Shown piece after piece: positions 7,799 to 15,319 of a DNA stretch of 20,505 nt (the first letter of the stretch is position 1; each line of letters opens with the position of its first letter). The notes beneath the pieces are model-generated. The model was not told where the DNA came from. It was given only the letters and a program-made list of their open reading frames with translations, and did not search any database. Position numbers and translations under genes: made by a program. Origin of the DNA: an uncultured Eubacterium sp. (GTDB lineage: Bacteria; Bacillota_A; Clostridia; Lachnospirales; Lachnospiraceae); contig CAJUSH010000051.1 of the NCBI GenBank assembly GCA_910589045.1, positions 1 through 20,505 on the forward strand, read 5' to 3'.

Positions 7799-7837
7799 AT
7801 ATCTGTTGCTGGTCACGGAGTGAACCGCAACAGATAT
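7799..7837 (+). repeat. Hairpin copy B of the dispersed GGTCAC/GTGAACC repeat, at the 5' end of the ahcY mRNA
   Basis: An 11-bp perfect outer stem (ATATCTGTTGC / GCAACAGATAT) encloses GGTCAC and GTGAACC, which pair with one bulged A around a short GGA loop. The inner sequence is shared with copies at 15255-15282 and, in reverse, 17341-17367. Only the hairpin module is present here, without the AATTTTCAGG and AAGCAGCAGC modules of the longer copies. It coincides with the predicted transcription start, so the ahcY mRNA would begin with this hairpin. Confidence 0.75.
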
Positions 7838-7838
7838 C

Positions 7839-7873
7839 TTGTGCAGTTTGGCCATATGCGGCCGGACGCACGA
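7839..7873 (+). promoter_or_regulatory. Second stem-loop in the ahcY leader
   Basis: Downstream of the first hairpin, TTGTGC pairs with GCACGA as an outer stem (one G-U pair). GGCC pairs with GGCC as an inner stem around ATATGC. About 30 unstructured, A/T-rich bases and an AGGAGG ribosome site then lead to the ahcY ATG. The two hairpins make this leader a candidate cis-regulatory RNA. I do not recognise it as a known S-adenosylhomocysteine or S-adenosylmethionine riboswitch. Confidence 0.4.
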
Positions 7874-7904
7874 TAAATAATTTTCAGCATACAGGAGGAA
7901 TCAT

Positions 7905-9152
7905 ATGAGCTACGAAATACGGGATATCAATCTCGCAGAATCCGGCGAGCACAAAATCGACTGGGTGCGCAAAAACTGCCCCCTGCTTCGCTCTCTGGAG
8001 GAGGATTTTTCGAAGGAGCTTCCCTTTAAGGGCATCCGCATCGCGCTGTCCATCCATCTTGAGGCAAAAACCGCATATCTGTGCAAGGTACTGGCTGCCG
8101 GCGGCGCTCAGATGTACATTACCGGGAGCAACCCCCTCTCCACCCAGGACGATGTGGCGGCTGCCCTCGTAAAAGCAGGACTGAACGTATTCGCATGGTA
8201 CGGCTCCACAGAGGAGGAGTACAACCGCCATATCACAAAGGTTCTGGAAAACAACTGCAACGTTATCATCGACGACGGCGGCGATCTTGTAAATATGCTG
8301 CACACCTCCATGCGTGACCGCCTTGCGCATGTCATCGGCGGCTGCGAGGAAACGACCACCGGCATCATCCGTCTGGCTGCGATGGCAAAGGAGGACAAGC
8401 TGCAGTTCCCCATGGTCATGGTAAACAACGCGGACTGCAAGCATCTCTTCGACAACCGCTACGGCACCGGACAGTCCGTCTGGGACGGCATCAACCGCAC
8501 GACGAACCTCATCGTTGCCGGAAAAATCGCCGTTGTGGCAGGCTACGGCTGGTGCGGCAAGGGCGTTGCGATGCGCGCAAAGGCGCTGGGCGCACGCGTG
8601 ATCGTCACGGAGATCGATCCCATCAAGGCGATCGAGGCTGTCATGGACGGCTTTGACGTAATGCCGATGCACGAGGCCGCAAAGACCGGCGATTTCTTTA
8701 TCACCGTTACCGGCTGTGCGGGCGTCATTACCTGCGACGACATGAAGGCCATGAAGGACGGGGCGATTCTGTGCAACGCCGGACACTTCGACGTGGAGAT
8801 CGACATGGCAGGCCTGCGCTCCATGTGCACCAATTCCTATGAGCAGCGCAATAACATCATGGGCTATACCCTGCCGAACGGTAAAAACATCTACGTGCTT
8901 GGCGAAGGACGCCTTGTAAACCTTGCCTGCGGCGACGGCCATCCCGCAGAGATCATGGATATGAGCTTTGCAATCCAGGCACTCTCCGCCCGCTATCTCG
9001 TACAGCACGGCAAGGAGCTGACCGAGAAGCTTATCGTCGTTCCGAAGGAGGTGGACAACGAGGTGGCTGTCCGCAAGCTGAACTTCCTTGGAAAGAGCAT
9101 TGACACACTCACACCCGAGCAGGAAAAGTATCTTTACTCTTCTGCTATCTAA
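7905..9152 (+). CDS. ahcY: Adenosylhomocysteinase (S-adenosyl-L-homocysteine hydrolase)
   Basis: This NAD-dependent enzyme cleaves S-adenosylhomocysteine to homocysteine and adenosine, which removes the product inhibitor of methyltransferases. The 415-residue protein shows ALSIHLEAKTAYL (about 46-58), DDGGDLVNMLH (substrate region) and EETTTGI (about 148-154). The catalytic Lys/Asp pair appears as NNADCKHLFDNRYGTGQS, with the NAD-binding GYGWCGKG and the signature NAGHFDVEID. It ends in PEQEKYLYSSAI and lacks the longer KPDHYRY-type tail of animal enzymes, as in archaeal and clostridial forms. An AGGAGG site lies eight bases before the ATG. It appears monocistronic, with its own promoter and a downstream hairpin. 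A long antisense open frame (7884-9194) is a codon-bias shadow. Confidence 0.96.
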   Translation: MSYEIRDINLAESGEHKIDWVRKNCPLLRSLEEDFSKELPFKGIRIALSIHLEAKTAYLCKVLAAGGAQMYITGSNPLSTQDDVAAALVKAGLNVFAWYGSTEEEYNRHITKVLENNCNVIIDDGGDLVNMLHTSMRDRLAHVIGGCEETTTGIIRLAAMAKEDKLQFPMVMVNNADCKHLFDNRYGTGQSVWDGINRTTNLIVAGKIAVVAGYGWCGKGVAMRAKALGARVIVTEIDPIKAIEAVMDGFDVMPMHEAAKTGDFFITVTGCAGVITCDDMKAMKDGAILCNAGHFDVEIDMAGLRSMCTNSYEQRNNIMGYTLPNGKNIYVLGEGRLVNLACGDGHPAEIMDMSFAIQALSARYLVQHGKELTEKLIVVPKEVDNEVAVRKLNFLGKSIDTLTPEQEKYLYSSAI

Positions 9153-9195
9153 TCCGATCAGCCGTTTTACACCCGTGGCAATCCGGTCACACAAT

Positions 9196-9222
9196 CAGAG
9201 ACTATGCTTTGCATAGTCTCTG
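9196..9222 (+). terminator. Strong hairpin downstream of ahcY (probable terminator)
   Basis: A perfect 12-bp stem (CAGAGACTATGC / GCATAGTCTCTG) with a three-base TTT loop lies 44 bases after the ahcY stop. The following TTACAATT is only a weak U-tract, so termination may be inefficient. The trailing TTACAATTCA is also found at 20451-20460 next to the possible repeat copy E, so the element may belong to a dispersed family. Confidence 0.55.
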
Positions 9223-9283
9223 TTACAATTCACGGCAAAGGTCGTCCGCTTCATCTATGAGCTGACCCTGAGCCGCTGTTCCG

Positions 9284-9313
9284 AAAAAATAAAAAATCTC
9301 CGTCAAGGAGATT
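9284..9313 (-). terminator. Rho-independent terminator for the EAL-protein gene
   Basis: On the minus strand AATCTCC and GGAGATT form a seven-bp stem with a five-base loop, followed directly by a U-rich run (TTTTTTATTTTTT). It lies about 140 bases beyond the stop at 9450, on the side expected for the minus-strand gene. It also protects against convergence with ahcY. Confidence 0.8.
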
Positions 9314-9449
9314 ATGCCTGAAATAAAACAGCTGCCCGCAGGCACCCTGTGGGCGCAGCCGCATCTGGCCGGTTAACAATGCCTGCGGCGGAATGCATTT
9401 GCAATCGCTTGCTGCTCCGCCACAGTGCTCCCGTATTTTTTCCAGAAAT

Positions 9450-12092
9450 CTACCTGCACATCCGGCAAACCCGGAAGCAGTTTTTCCCCGCATCCTTTGC
9501 CATGTTAAGCGCCTGCTCCGCCGCGCGGTAAAGCCCGTCGAAATCCGATCCGCAGTTAGGGTACTGGCTGACACCGCATGAACAGGTAATCGGTATGCCG
9601 TTCAGCTCAAAGGAAAGCCGGGACTGCAGATGCGCCATGCGCACGAGCAGCTCCTCACTGTCAATCGCCGCATTTAAAAATACGGCAAAGCGGTCGCCGC
9701 TGATGCGTCCCACCACATCGATATCCTGGAAGCAGCCCTCCAGCCGTTCGGCAACCTGATGCAGCGCCTGATCCCCCATGGCATAGCCGTGCTCGTTGAC
9801 CAGCGTCTTATAGCCGTCGATATCCACGCTGATATAGTAAAAGGTCCCGTCCGGCGAGTGCTTCATGTGATCGCTGATGCGCTTTTCCAGCTCCACACGG
9901 TTCCAAAGGCCCGTGAGGTAATCCTTCGTGGTAAGCAGCTCCATCATGCGCATTTTGTCAAGGATCGCCTCCTCCTCATGCTTCCTCTGCTCACCCCGCA
10001 TCGACATGATCCGGCTGACGCAGTCGTGCACCCGCTCCTTTGTAAAGGGCTTTTTGATACAGGCATCCGCGCCTGCCGCGATGACCTTGTTCACCGTTTC
10101 GTTGCTGCCGTGGGTCGTGACGATGACCGGAACCCGATCCATCCGGGGATCCTTTTTCAGCTCGCGGATAAGCTCGCTGGCCTCCATGTCCGGCAGATGC
10201 GCATCCACGACCACAAGATCCGCGCGCTTCACATGCTTCAGGTAATGCAGGGCGGCCTTCCCTCCGGTCGCCTCCACAATGGAATAAACGTTCTTAAAAT
10301 ACTCGATCAGAACCAGGCGGTTCAGCGCCATCCCGTCCACCACGAGCATCGTCTGATAAGCGTCGTCCTGGATGTTCGAAAAACGGATCTCCGAGTCCTC
10401 CGCATCCGCAAGCGTCTTGCCGGACTTGCGCAGCAGCTTGGCAAACTCCTTCTCCGGCAAAGGCTCCGAGAAGTAGTAGCCCTGTCCCAGGTTGCAGTCC
10501 ATGCTCCGCAGAAGGTCAAGCTGCTCCTTCGTCTCCACGCCCTCCGCAATCACATACAGATTCATCCACTTTGCAAGACCGATGACAAAGCTCATGATGC
10601 TGCGGGTGTTGTTTCCCTCCGCGTAGCTCTGTACAAACTTCATGTCCAGCTTCAGCATATCGATCGGCATCTCCGCCAGCATGTTCAGGGAGGAATAGCC
10701 GCTTCCGAAATCATCCATTTCAATCGTAAAGCCCGCTTTCTTGAGTTCCTCCACCACCGACAAAAGCTGATCGGCATTTTCCACGTATGCGCTCTCGGTA
10801 ATCTCCAGATGCAGATGCTTTGGCTCAAGCCCGTGCTTATGCACGGTGTCCACCAGAAGCTGCGGCAGATTGGCTTTGTAAATATCACGCCTGGAAACAT
10901 TCACCGAGATCGGCACATAGCAGCCGAATTTGTCCAGCCACTCCCGTATTTTCTCACACGCCTTATCCCAGACATACATGTCCACCTCGGTGATAAAGCC
11001 GTTGCGCTCAAACACCGGTATAAAATCCCCCGGCGACATAAAACCGTTTTTCGGATGCACCCACCGCACAAGCGCCTCCGCGCCCGCGAGGGTCTCGGAA
11101 AATATGTCAAACTTCGGCTGGAAGTAAAGCTGGAACTGCTTTTCCCGCAGCGCCTGCTCCATCTCGTCCGTGATGCGCTGCTCCAGAAGCATCTGCTTGC
11201 GCAGGGAATCGTCATAAAAGCAGATCTCGTTCACATACTGCCCCTTGATCTGATTGACCGCAATCTGTGCACGGTCACACATGCTGCCGACCTCCATTCC
11301 CCGGTCGTCGATCTCATATACGCCGAATTTCAGCGCCACCTTCATGTCAAGGGGAAATTTCTGCAGATACTCCGTCAGCTCCGCATGGCGCATCCGGATA
11401 TATGCAACATCCCTGCGCTCCACGAGAAGGAAAAAATGATCGGCATAGGAACGGACGCAGACACAGTTTTTCGTTGCGGAATAATAGTGCAGCTTCTTCG
11501 CCAGGTACACCAGAAGCTCATTTCCGATGCGCTGCCCATAGGACTCGTTCACCAGCTTGAAGTGCTCGATATCCATGGCGATCATATTCCACTCCACATC
11601 GGGCTGCTCCGCCAGCATCCGTGCCGCATGCTCCGCAAATGCCGCTCTTGTATAAAGCCCGGTCACCTCGTCGCGCTGCAGGGCATCGATCTTCATGCCG
11701 GCCTCGCGCATCCGTATGAGGTTCGCCAGCCTGCGCTTTAACACTGCCGCATCGTAAGCCCGGGAAATAAAATCACTGGCACCCAGACCAAAAACCGCCT
11801 CCTGCAAAGCGGCCCCCTCGTCCTCGCTCACCACCAGCACCGGCATATTACGCAGCTGTTTATCCGCGCGCATCGCACAGAGCAGCTCCTGCGCATTTAC
11901 CGCAGGCACCGCCGCATCCAGCAAAACCCCGGAGAGCTCCTGCTGATGATCCGTAAGCAGCCGCAGCGCTTCCCCGCCGTCCGCGGCGCCCAAAAGCTCA
12001 TAGTCGCCCCTTAGCTGCTCAGCAAAAGCCTTCCGGCTCCTCTCCTCACCGTCAACGAGCAGTATTTTCCGTCTCGGCCGCACAGAACCCAC
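9450..12092 (-). CDS. REC-GGDEF-EAL-REC-GGDEF protein, probable c-di-GMP phosphodiesterase
   Basis: The 880-residue protein starts best at GTG 12092, nine bases after AAAGGAG; ATG 12116 is an alternative with no clear ribosome site. Domains in order: a receiver domain (about 8-128) whose acidic cluster is DGE and whose usual Lys is replaced; a GGDEF domain (141-298) with YADHF for GGDEF; an EAL domain (308-558) with intact EALVRW (339-344), MDDFGSGYSS (459-468) and EGVET (517-521); a second receiver (580-698) keeping the phospho-acceptor Asp (D630) and KKPF but with VDG for VDD; and a last GGDEF (723-875) with SGDRF. The EAL residues suggest hydrolysis of c-di-GMP, while both cyclase sites look inactive and may bind GTP or act as regulators. 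No membrane segment is visible. It has its own promoter, structured leader and terminator. Confidence 0.9.
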   Translation of the reverse strand: MGSVRPRRKILLVDGEERSRKAFAEQLRGDYELLGAADGGEALRLLTDHQQELSGVLLDAAVPAVNAQELLCAMRADKQLRNMPVLVVSEDEGAALQEAVFGLGASDFISRAYDAAVLKRRLANLIRMREAGMKIDALQRDEVTGLYTRAAFAEHAARMLAEQPDVEWNMIAMDIEHFKLVNESYGQRIGNELLVYLAKKLHYYSATKNCVCVRSYADHFFLLVERRDVAYIRMRHAELTEYLQKFPLDMKVALKFGVYEIDDRGMEVGSMCDRAQIAVNQIKGQYVNEICFYDDSLRKQMLLEQRITDEMEQALREKQFQLYFQPKFDIFSETLAGAEALVRWVHPKNGFMSPGDFIPVFERNGFITEVDMYVWDKACEKIREWLDKFGCYVPISVNVSRRDIYKANLPQLLVDTVHKHGLEPKHLHLEITESAYVENADQLLSVVEELKKAGFTIEMDDFGSGYSSLNMLAEMPIDMLKLDMKFVQSYAEGNNTRSIMSFVIGLAKWMNLYVIAEGVETKEQLDLLRSMDCNLGQGYYFSEPLPEKEFAKLLRKSGKTLADAEDSEIRFSNIQDDAYQTMLVVDGMALNRLVLIEYFKNVYSIVEATGGKAALHYLKHVKRADLVVVDAHLPDMEASELIRELKKDPRMDRVPVIVTTHGSNETVNKVIAAGADACIKKPFTKERVHDCVSRIMSMRGEQRKHEEEAILDKMRMMELLTTKDYLTGLWNRVELEKRISDHMKHSPDGTFYYISVDIDGYKTLVNEHGYAMGDQALHQVAERLEGCFQDIDVVGRISGDRFAVFLNAAIDSEELLVRMAHLQSRLSFELNGIPITCSCGVSQYPNCGSDFDGLYRAAEQALNMAKDAGKNCFRVCRMCR

Positions 12093-12170
12093 ACGCACAC
12101 TCTCCTTTCGTGTCATCGTTTCAAGCCGGGTACGAATATTGCGCAGGCCTCCCTGCGATCGTATCCGCCG

Positions 12171-12242
12171 GGGAATCCGCGAAGCGCTGCCTTCCATGCC
12201 AGAGCATGATGCCGGCATACTCTGCAGGCTGCCCGGATTCCC
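12171..12242 (-). promoter_or_regulatory. Structured leader of the EAL-protein gene
   Basis: In the minus-strand transcript, GGGAATCCG (12242-12234) pairs perfectly with CGGATTCCC (12179-12171). Inside this closing stem, CAGAG and CTCTG plus the palindrome ATGCCGGCAT form a second hairpin. The closing stem begins about three nt from the predicted transcription start at 12245. The result is a compact closed fold occupying roughly half of the leader. No c-di-GMP riboswitch consensus was recognised. Confidence 0.5.
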
Positions 12243-12251
12243 AACGGTTAA

Positions 12252-12280
12252 ATCGTAACATAATCCGACGCTTTTTTCAA
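12252..12280 (-). promoter_or_regulatory. Vegetative promoter of the EAL-protein gene
   Basis: The -35 TTGAAA (12280-12275), 17 bp and -10 TACGAT (12257-12252) lie immediately after the asnS stop codon. The predicted start is about 12245. It gives the downstream gene transcription independent of asnS. Confidence 0.6.
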
Positions 12281-12282
12281 CC

Positions 12283-13674
12283 TTACAGATCGCAGTTATT
12301 AACCGTACGGGGGAACGGGATGACGTCGCGGATGTTGCTCATCCCGGTGAGGTACATCACGCAGCGCTCAAAGCCCAGCCCGAAGCCCGCATGACGTGCG
12401 CTCCCGTATCTGCGCAGATCGAGATAGAACCCGTAGTCCTCCTCCTTGAGCCCAAGCTCCCGGATGCGCGCGATGAGCCTGTCGTAATCGTCCTCCCTCT
12501 GGGAACCGCCGATGATCTCGCCGATGCCCGGAACCAGACAGTCAACCGCCGCCACGGTTCTGCCGTCGTCGTTCTGCTTCATATAAAATGCCTTGATCTC
12601 CTTCGGATAATCGGTGACAAATACCGGGCGCTTATAGACCTCCTCCGTCAGATAGCGCTCGTGCTCCGTCTGCAGGTCCGCACCCCAGGAAACCTTGTAC
12701 TCAAATTTTTGATTGTTTTTCTCCAGAAGCTCGATAGCCTCGGTATAGCTCACCCGGGCAAAATCGGACTCCGCCACATGATTGAGCCGCTCTAAAAGCC
12801 CTTTGTCGATGAAGCTGTTAAAGAAGCGCATCTCCTCGGGTGCATGCTCCAGCACATACGTGATAATATATTTGAGCATCGCCTCCGCTACGTCCATATC
12901 ATCCTGCAGATCCGCAAACGCCATCTCCGGCTCGATCATCCAGAACTCCGCCGCGTGGCGGGTCGTATTGGAATTTTCCGCCCGGAAGGTCGGCCCGAAG
13001 GTATAAATATTTTTGAACGCCATGGCGTAGGTCTCGCCGTTGAGCTGTCCGCTGACCGTGAGATTCGTAGGCTTTCCGAAAAAGTCCTTCCGATAGTCCA
13101 CCTCATTGTCCGGGGTGTGGGGCACCCGGTTCAAATCCATCGTCGTCACCTGGAACATCTCACCCGCGCCCTCACAGTCACTCCCGGTAATGATAGGCGT
13201 GTGCACATAGACAAAATCCCGCTCCTGGAAAAATTTGTGGATCGCGTAGGCGACGAGGGAGCGCACGCGGAACACCGCCTCAAACGTATTTGTGCGGGGG
13301 CGCAGATGCGAGATCGTCCGCAGATATTCAAAGCTGTGCTTCTTTTTCTGGAGGGGATACGTCGGGTCGGAGACACCCTCCACCACAACGCACGCCGCCT
13401 GGATCTCAAAGGGCTGTTTTGCCTGGGGCGTCGCCACAAGCTCGCCCTCCACGATGATGGCCGCACCCACGTTCAGCTTTCCGATCTCGTCAAAGTTGGC
13501 AAGGCCATCGCTGTAGACAACCTGCACCGGCTCGAAAAACGTTCCGTCGTTGAGCACGAGGAAGCCAAAATTTTTCGAGTTGCGGTTGCTGCGCACCCAG
13601 CCTCCGACCTTCACCTGTTTTCCAAAATATTCGTCCCTGTTTCGAAACAGCTCCCTTACGTTTATCAAATCCAT
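12283..13674 (-). CDS. asnS: Asparaginyl-tRNA synthetase
   Basis: This class IIb aminoacyl-tRNA synthetase charges tRNA-Asn. The 463-residue protein has an N-terminal OB-fold anticodon-binding domain (about 15-110, KVGGWVRSNRNSKNFGF). Its catalytic core includes VHTPIITGSDCEGAGEMF and class II motif 2, FRAENSNTTRHAAEFWMIEPE. Motif 3 is GFGLGFERCVMYLTG near the C-terminus. The SDCEGAGEMFQV form is the AsnRS rather than the AspRS version. The start at 13674 has an AGGAGAG site about eight bases upstream. A TATAAT box lies 36-41 bases before the ATG. The EAL-gene promoter begins within a few bases of its stop. Confidence 0.97.
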   Translation of the reverse strand: MDLINVRELFRNRDEYFGKQVKVGGWVRSNRNSKNFGFLVLNDGTFFEPVQVVYSDGLANFDEIGKLNVGAAIIVEGELVATPQAKQPFEIQAACVVVEGVSDPTYPLQKKKHSFEYLRTISHLRPRTNTFEAVFRVRSLVAYAIHKFFQERDFVYVHTPIITGSDCEGAGEMFQVTTMDLNRVPHTPDNEVDYRKDFFGKPTNLTVSGQLNGETYAMAFKNIYTFGPTFRAENSNTTRHAAEFWMIEPEMAFADLQDDMDVAEAMLKYIITYVLEHAPEEMRFFNSFIDKGLLERLNHVAESDFARVSYTEAIELLEKNNQKFEYKVSWGADLQTEHERYLTEEVYKRPVFVTDYPKEIKAFYMKQNDDGRTVAAVDCLVPGIGEIIGGSQREDDYDRLIARIRELGLKEEDYGFYLDLRRYGSARHAGFGLGFERCVMYLTGMSNIRDVIPFPRTVNNCDL

Positions 13675-13697
13675 TGCTTTTCTCTCCTCTTTCCTTA

Positions 13698-13721
13698 ATT
13701 ATGGTTCTAATTATAGTTCTA
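13698..13721 (-). promoter_or_regulatory. asnS promoter with a duplicated 12-bp -10 region
   Basis: On the minus strand TAGAACTATAAT is followed at once by TAGAACCATAAT, a 12-bp tandem duplication with one mismatch. Each copy contains a -10-like hexamer (TATAAT at 13715-13710, CATAAT at 13703-13698). The TATAAT copy is perfect, but the -35 at 17-bp spacing (AATTCA) is weak, so an activator or an extended contact may be needed. The first copy predicts a leader of about 28 nt. The 165-bp gap otherwise holds no recognised element. Confidence 0.5.
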
Positions 13722-13839
13722 TTCACGGCCGATGAATTCTGCCGCGCGCATCCTGTCACACAAAACCATGGACCGGTCCGACGCTTTGCATATTCTGGCC
13801 GCGCCCGCAGACATAGTTCCGCCGGGCAGGTATCGCAAA

Positions 13840-14946
13840 CTAGCCGGCCTCGTTGGCATTTGTCCCGGTGTAGGTAATGTTGCACTTGCCGAGCAGGTTT
13901 GTCAGCGCATTTGTCAGAAGATACCGGTTCTGCAGATAGCTCTTTCCATCCTCGTAGTCGCTGTCATAGGCCGCATAAAGCTCCTCCTCGCTCTTATAAC
14001 TCCCGTTTGCCATCGCCTGGGAAATATATTCTGCAAAGCCGTCCTCGTCGAGCGTCTCATTCTCCGCCTTTACCAGCGCTTCCAGCGCCAGCTCGTCGTC
14101 CATGTTCTCCGACATTTCCTTTGTGATGGTCTCCTGAAATTCCTCCTCGGTCATGCTGTACTTGCTCGCCAGCACATCCGAAAGCGTCTGATCCTCCGTG
14201 CAGTTCTGCTTTGTAAACTGCTGGATATACTGATCCACCTTCATCTCCAGAAGGCCGTCGGGCACCGCAATCTTGCTCATCTCTATGAGCTTATCAAGCG
14301 CCGCCGCGCGCTCCGCCACGACCCGGTTTTCCTCGCAGTCGTCCTTCATATAGCTCTCAGTCTCGTTGTAGAGCGACTCCACACTGTCCATGTCGCTGAA
14401 ATTGCTCGTGACGAAATCGTCGGTGATCGTATCGTAGGTGACGATCTCCTTATCCACGATCTTGTTGACCGTGACGGTAAAGACGACCGCCGCCCCCGCC
14501 AGCTCCGCCGTGCCGTAATTTTCCGGGAAGGTCAGGTTCAGATCCAGTGTATCCCCCACCTTCGCGCCGATCAGCCCCTCCTCGAAGCCGTCGATAAAGC
14601 TGTTCGAGCCGATCTCCAGCACATGTCCCTGCGCCGTGCCGCCGTTGAAGGCAACGCCGTCCTTCTTCCCCTCGTAGTCGATGTTTACGCAGTCACCGTC
14701 CTCCACGACCTGCTTGTCCGTGTCGGTGTAATTCGGGTAATAGACCAGCATGTCGTTGATGTAGCTGATCACGTCCTCCTCGCTGACCTCGAAATCGCCC
14801 GCAACCTCCACGTCCATCCCGTCATAATTGCACAGCGTGACGTATTTTTCCACATCGTAGGAGCGAATCCTGATCTCCTCGCCGCTTCCGCAGCCGGCCG
14901 TGCAAACGCTCAGCGCGGCGGCTGCCGCCGCAAGCCATTTTCTCAT
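13840..14946 (-). CDS. FKBP-type peptidyl-prolyl isomerase lipoprotein, trigger-factor-like
   Basis: The 368-residue protein starts best at 14946, where GGAAGG sits five to six bases upstream. An in-frame ATG at 14976 is possible. An alanine-rich signal peptide ends in a lipobox (TAGC, Cys at residue 19), so it should act outside the membrane. Residues about 81-163 form an FKBP prolyl-isomerase domain (VNIDYEGKKDGVAFNGGTAQG, then FIDGFEEGLIGAKVGD and LTFPENYG). It is followed by a long, acidic, helical C-terminal region (about 165-335) resembling the chaperone part of trigger factor. That order matches trigger factor without its ribosome-binding domain. An extracytoplasmic folding role for secreted proteins is inferred, analogous to PrsA. 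Confidence 0.88.
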   Translation of the reverse strand: MRKWLAAAAAALSVCTAGCGSGEEIRIRSYDVEKYVTLCNYDGMDVEVAGDFEVSEEDVISYINDMLVYYPNYTDTDKQVVEDGDCVNIDYEGKKDGVAFNGGTAQGHVLEIGSNSFIDGFEEGLIGAKVGDTLDLNLTFPENYGTAELAGAAVVFTVTVNKIVDKEIVTYDTITDDFVTSNFSDMDSVESLYNETESYMKDDCEENRVVAERAAALDKLIEMSKIAVPDGLLEMKVDQYIQQFTKQNCTEDQTLSDVLASKYSMTEEEFQETITKEMSENMDDELALEALVKAENETLDEDGFAEYISQAMANGSYKSEEELYAAYDSDYEDGKSYLQNRYLLTNALTNLLGKCNITYTGTNANEAG

Positions 14947-15080
14947 ATTTACCTTCCGTCTGTTGGTATGTCCCATATTTTTGATACTTCCTTTCAGATA
15001 ATATAATTCTTCCGCGCATCCAGCGCTTTTGTCTATAATATCTTAAAATACCATATAAATGATGAATTGAAAAGGTTTTA

Positions 15081-15109
15081 TTGATTTTTGTACAAGAGAA
15101 TGATACAAT
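15081..15109 (+). promoter_or_regulatory. Vegetative promoter upstream of the small membrane protein
   Basis: TTGATT (15081-15086), a 17-bp spacer and TACAAT (15104-15109) predict a start near 15117. The resulting leader is about 200 nt and contains the whole of repeat copy A before the ribosome site at 15307-15312. Confidence 0.65.
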
Positions 15110-15195
15110 GTAGTTACTTTTGACATTTGAGCCATAGCATGTCCCTTAGATACGCAGCGTCTGCCCCGGCAAAGCGAGGGCATTTACTGCGGTAG

Positions 15196-15282
15196 AGCAT
15201 GCTTCAGGCAGCAGCCCGGATCTCGCGAAACGGATTTTCATGACCGGGCAGCCCGTTGCCGGTCACGAAGTGAACCCGTAAC
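15196..15282 (+). repeat. Dispersed modular repeat, copy A (full length)
   Basis: Modules in order: AGCATGCTTCAGGCAGCAGC, a TCGCGA core, GGATTTTCATGACCGGG, then GCCCGTTGC with the GGTCAC-GAA-GTGAACC hairpin closing on GTAAC. It aligns end to end with the minus-strand copy C at 17341-17425. It shares its hairpin with copy B at 7799-7837 and its left module with copy D at 18182-18253. It lies in the 5' leader of the gene at 15320. Confidence 0.75.
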
Positions 15283-15319
15283 ACCAGGCAGGTCAATTGA
15301 AAAGCAAGGAGGATAAATT

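Larger units (their letters stand above)
7684..7872. repeat. Inverted pair of GGCCAT(T)ATGCGG elements flanking the divergent TPR/ahcY promoters
   Basis: GGCCATTATGCGGTCCGG on the minus strand (7706-7689) resembles GGCCATATGCGGCCGGACG on the plus strand (7850-7868). The two face outward from the 205-bp divergent promoter region, each within the leader of its own gene. They could be paired operator sites, a decayed inverted duplication or chance. The shared core is about 16-18 bases with two single-base gaps. Confidence 0.35.
14947..15319. other. 373-bp divergent intergenic region
   Basis: This gap separates the FKBP lipoprotein (minus) from the small membrane protein (plus). Bases 15000-15120 are strongly A/T-rich and carry a clear plus-strand promoter at 15081-15109. 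Several A/T-rich minus-strand -10-like boxes also occur there (for example TATTAT near 15030), none with a convincing -35. Bases 15196-15282 are dispersed repeat copy A. No open frame with a ribosome site was found in the gap. Confidence 0.6.

Noticed and set aside
7884..9194. 436-codon open frame antisense to ahcY
   Set aside because: It covers the whole of a certain gene on the other strand, has no ribosome site and encodes a His/Val/Asp-rich sequence typical of antisense frames in GC-rich codons.
9759..11741. 660-codon plus-strand frame opposite the EAL-protein gene
   Set aside because: It is an antisense shadow of a clear multi-domain protein, with His/Arg/Leu-rich composition, no recognisable domain and no ribosome site.
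12092..12245. c-di-GMP riboswitch before the EAL gene
   Set aside because: The conserved sequence blocks of the known classes were not recognised; only generic pairing is seen.
13732..15006. 424-codon plus-strand frame opposite the FKBP lipoprotein
   Set aside because: It mirrors the codon pattern of the opposite strand, where signal peptide, lipobox and FKBP domain are clear.
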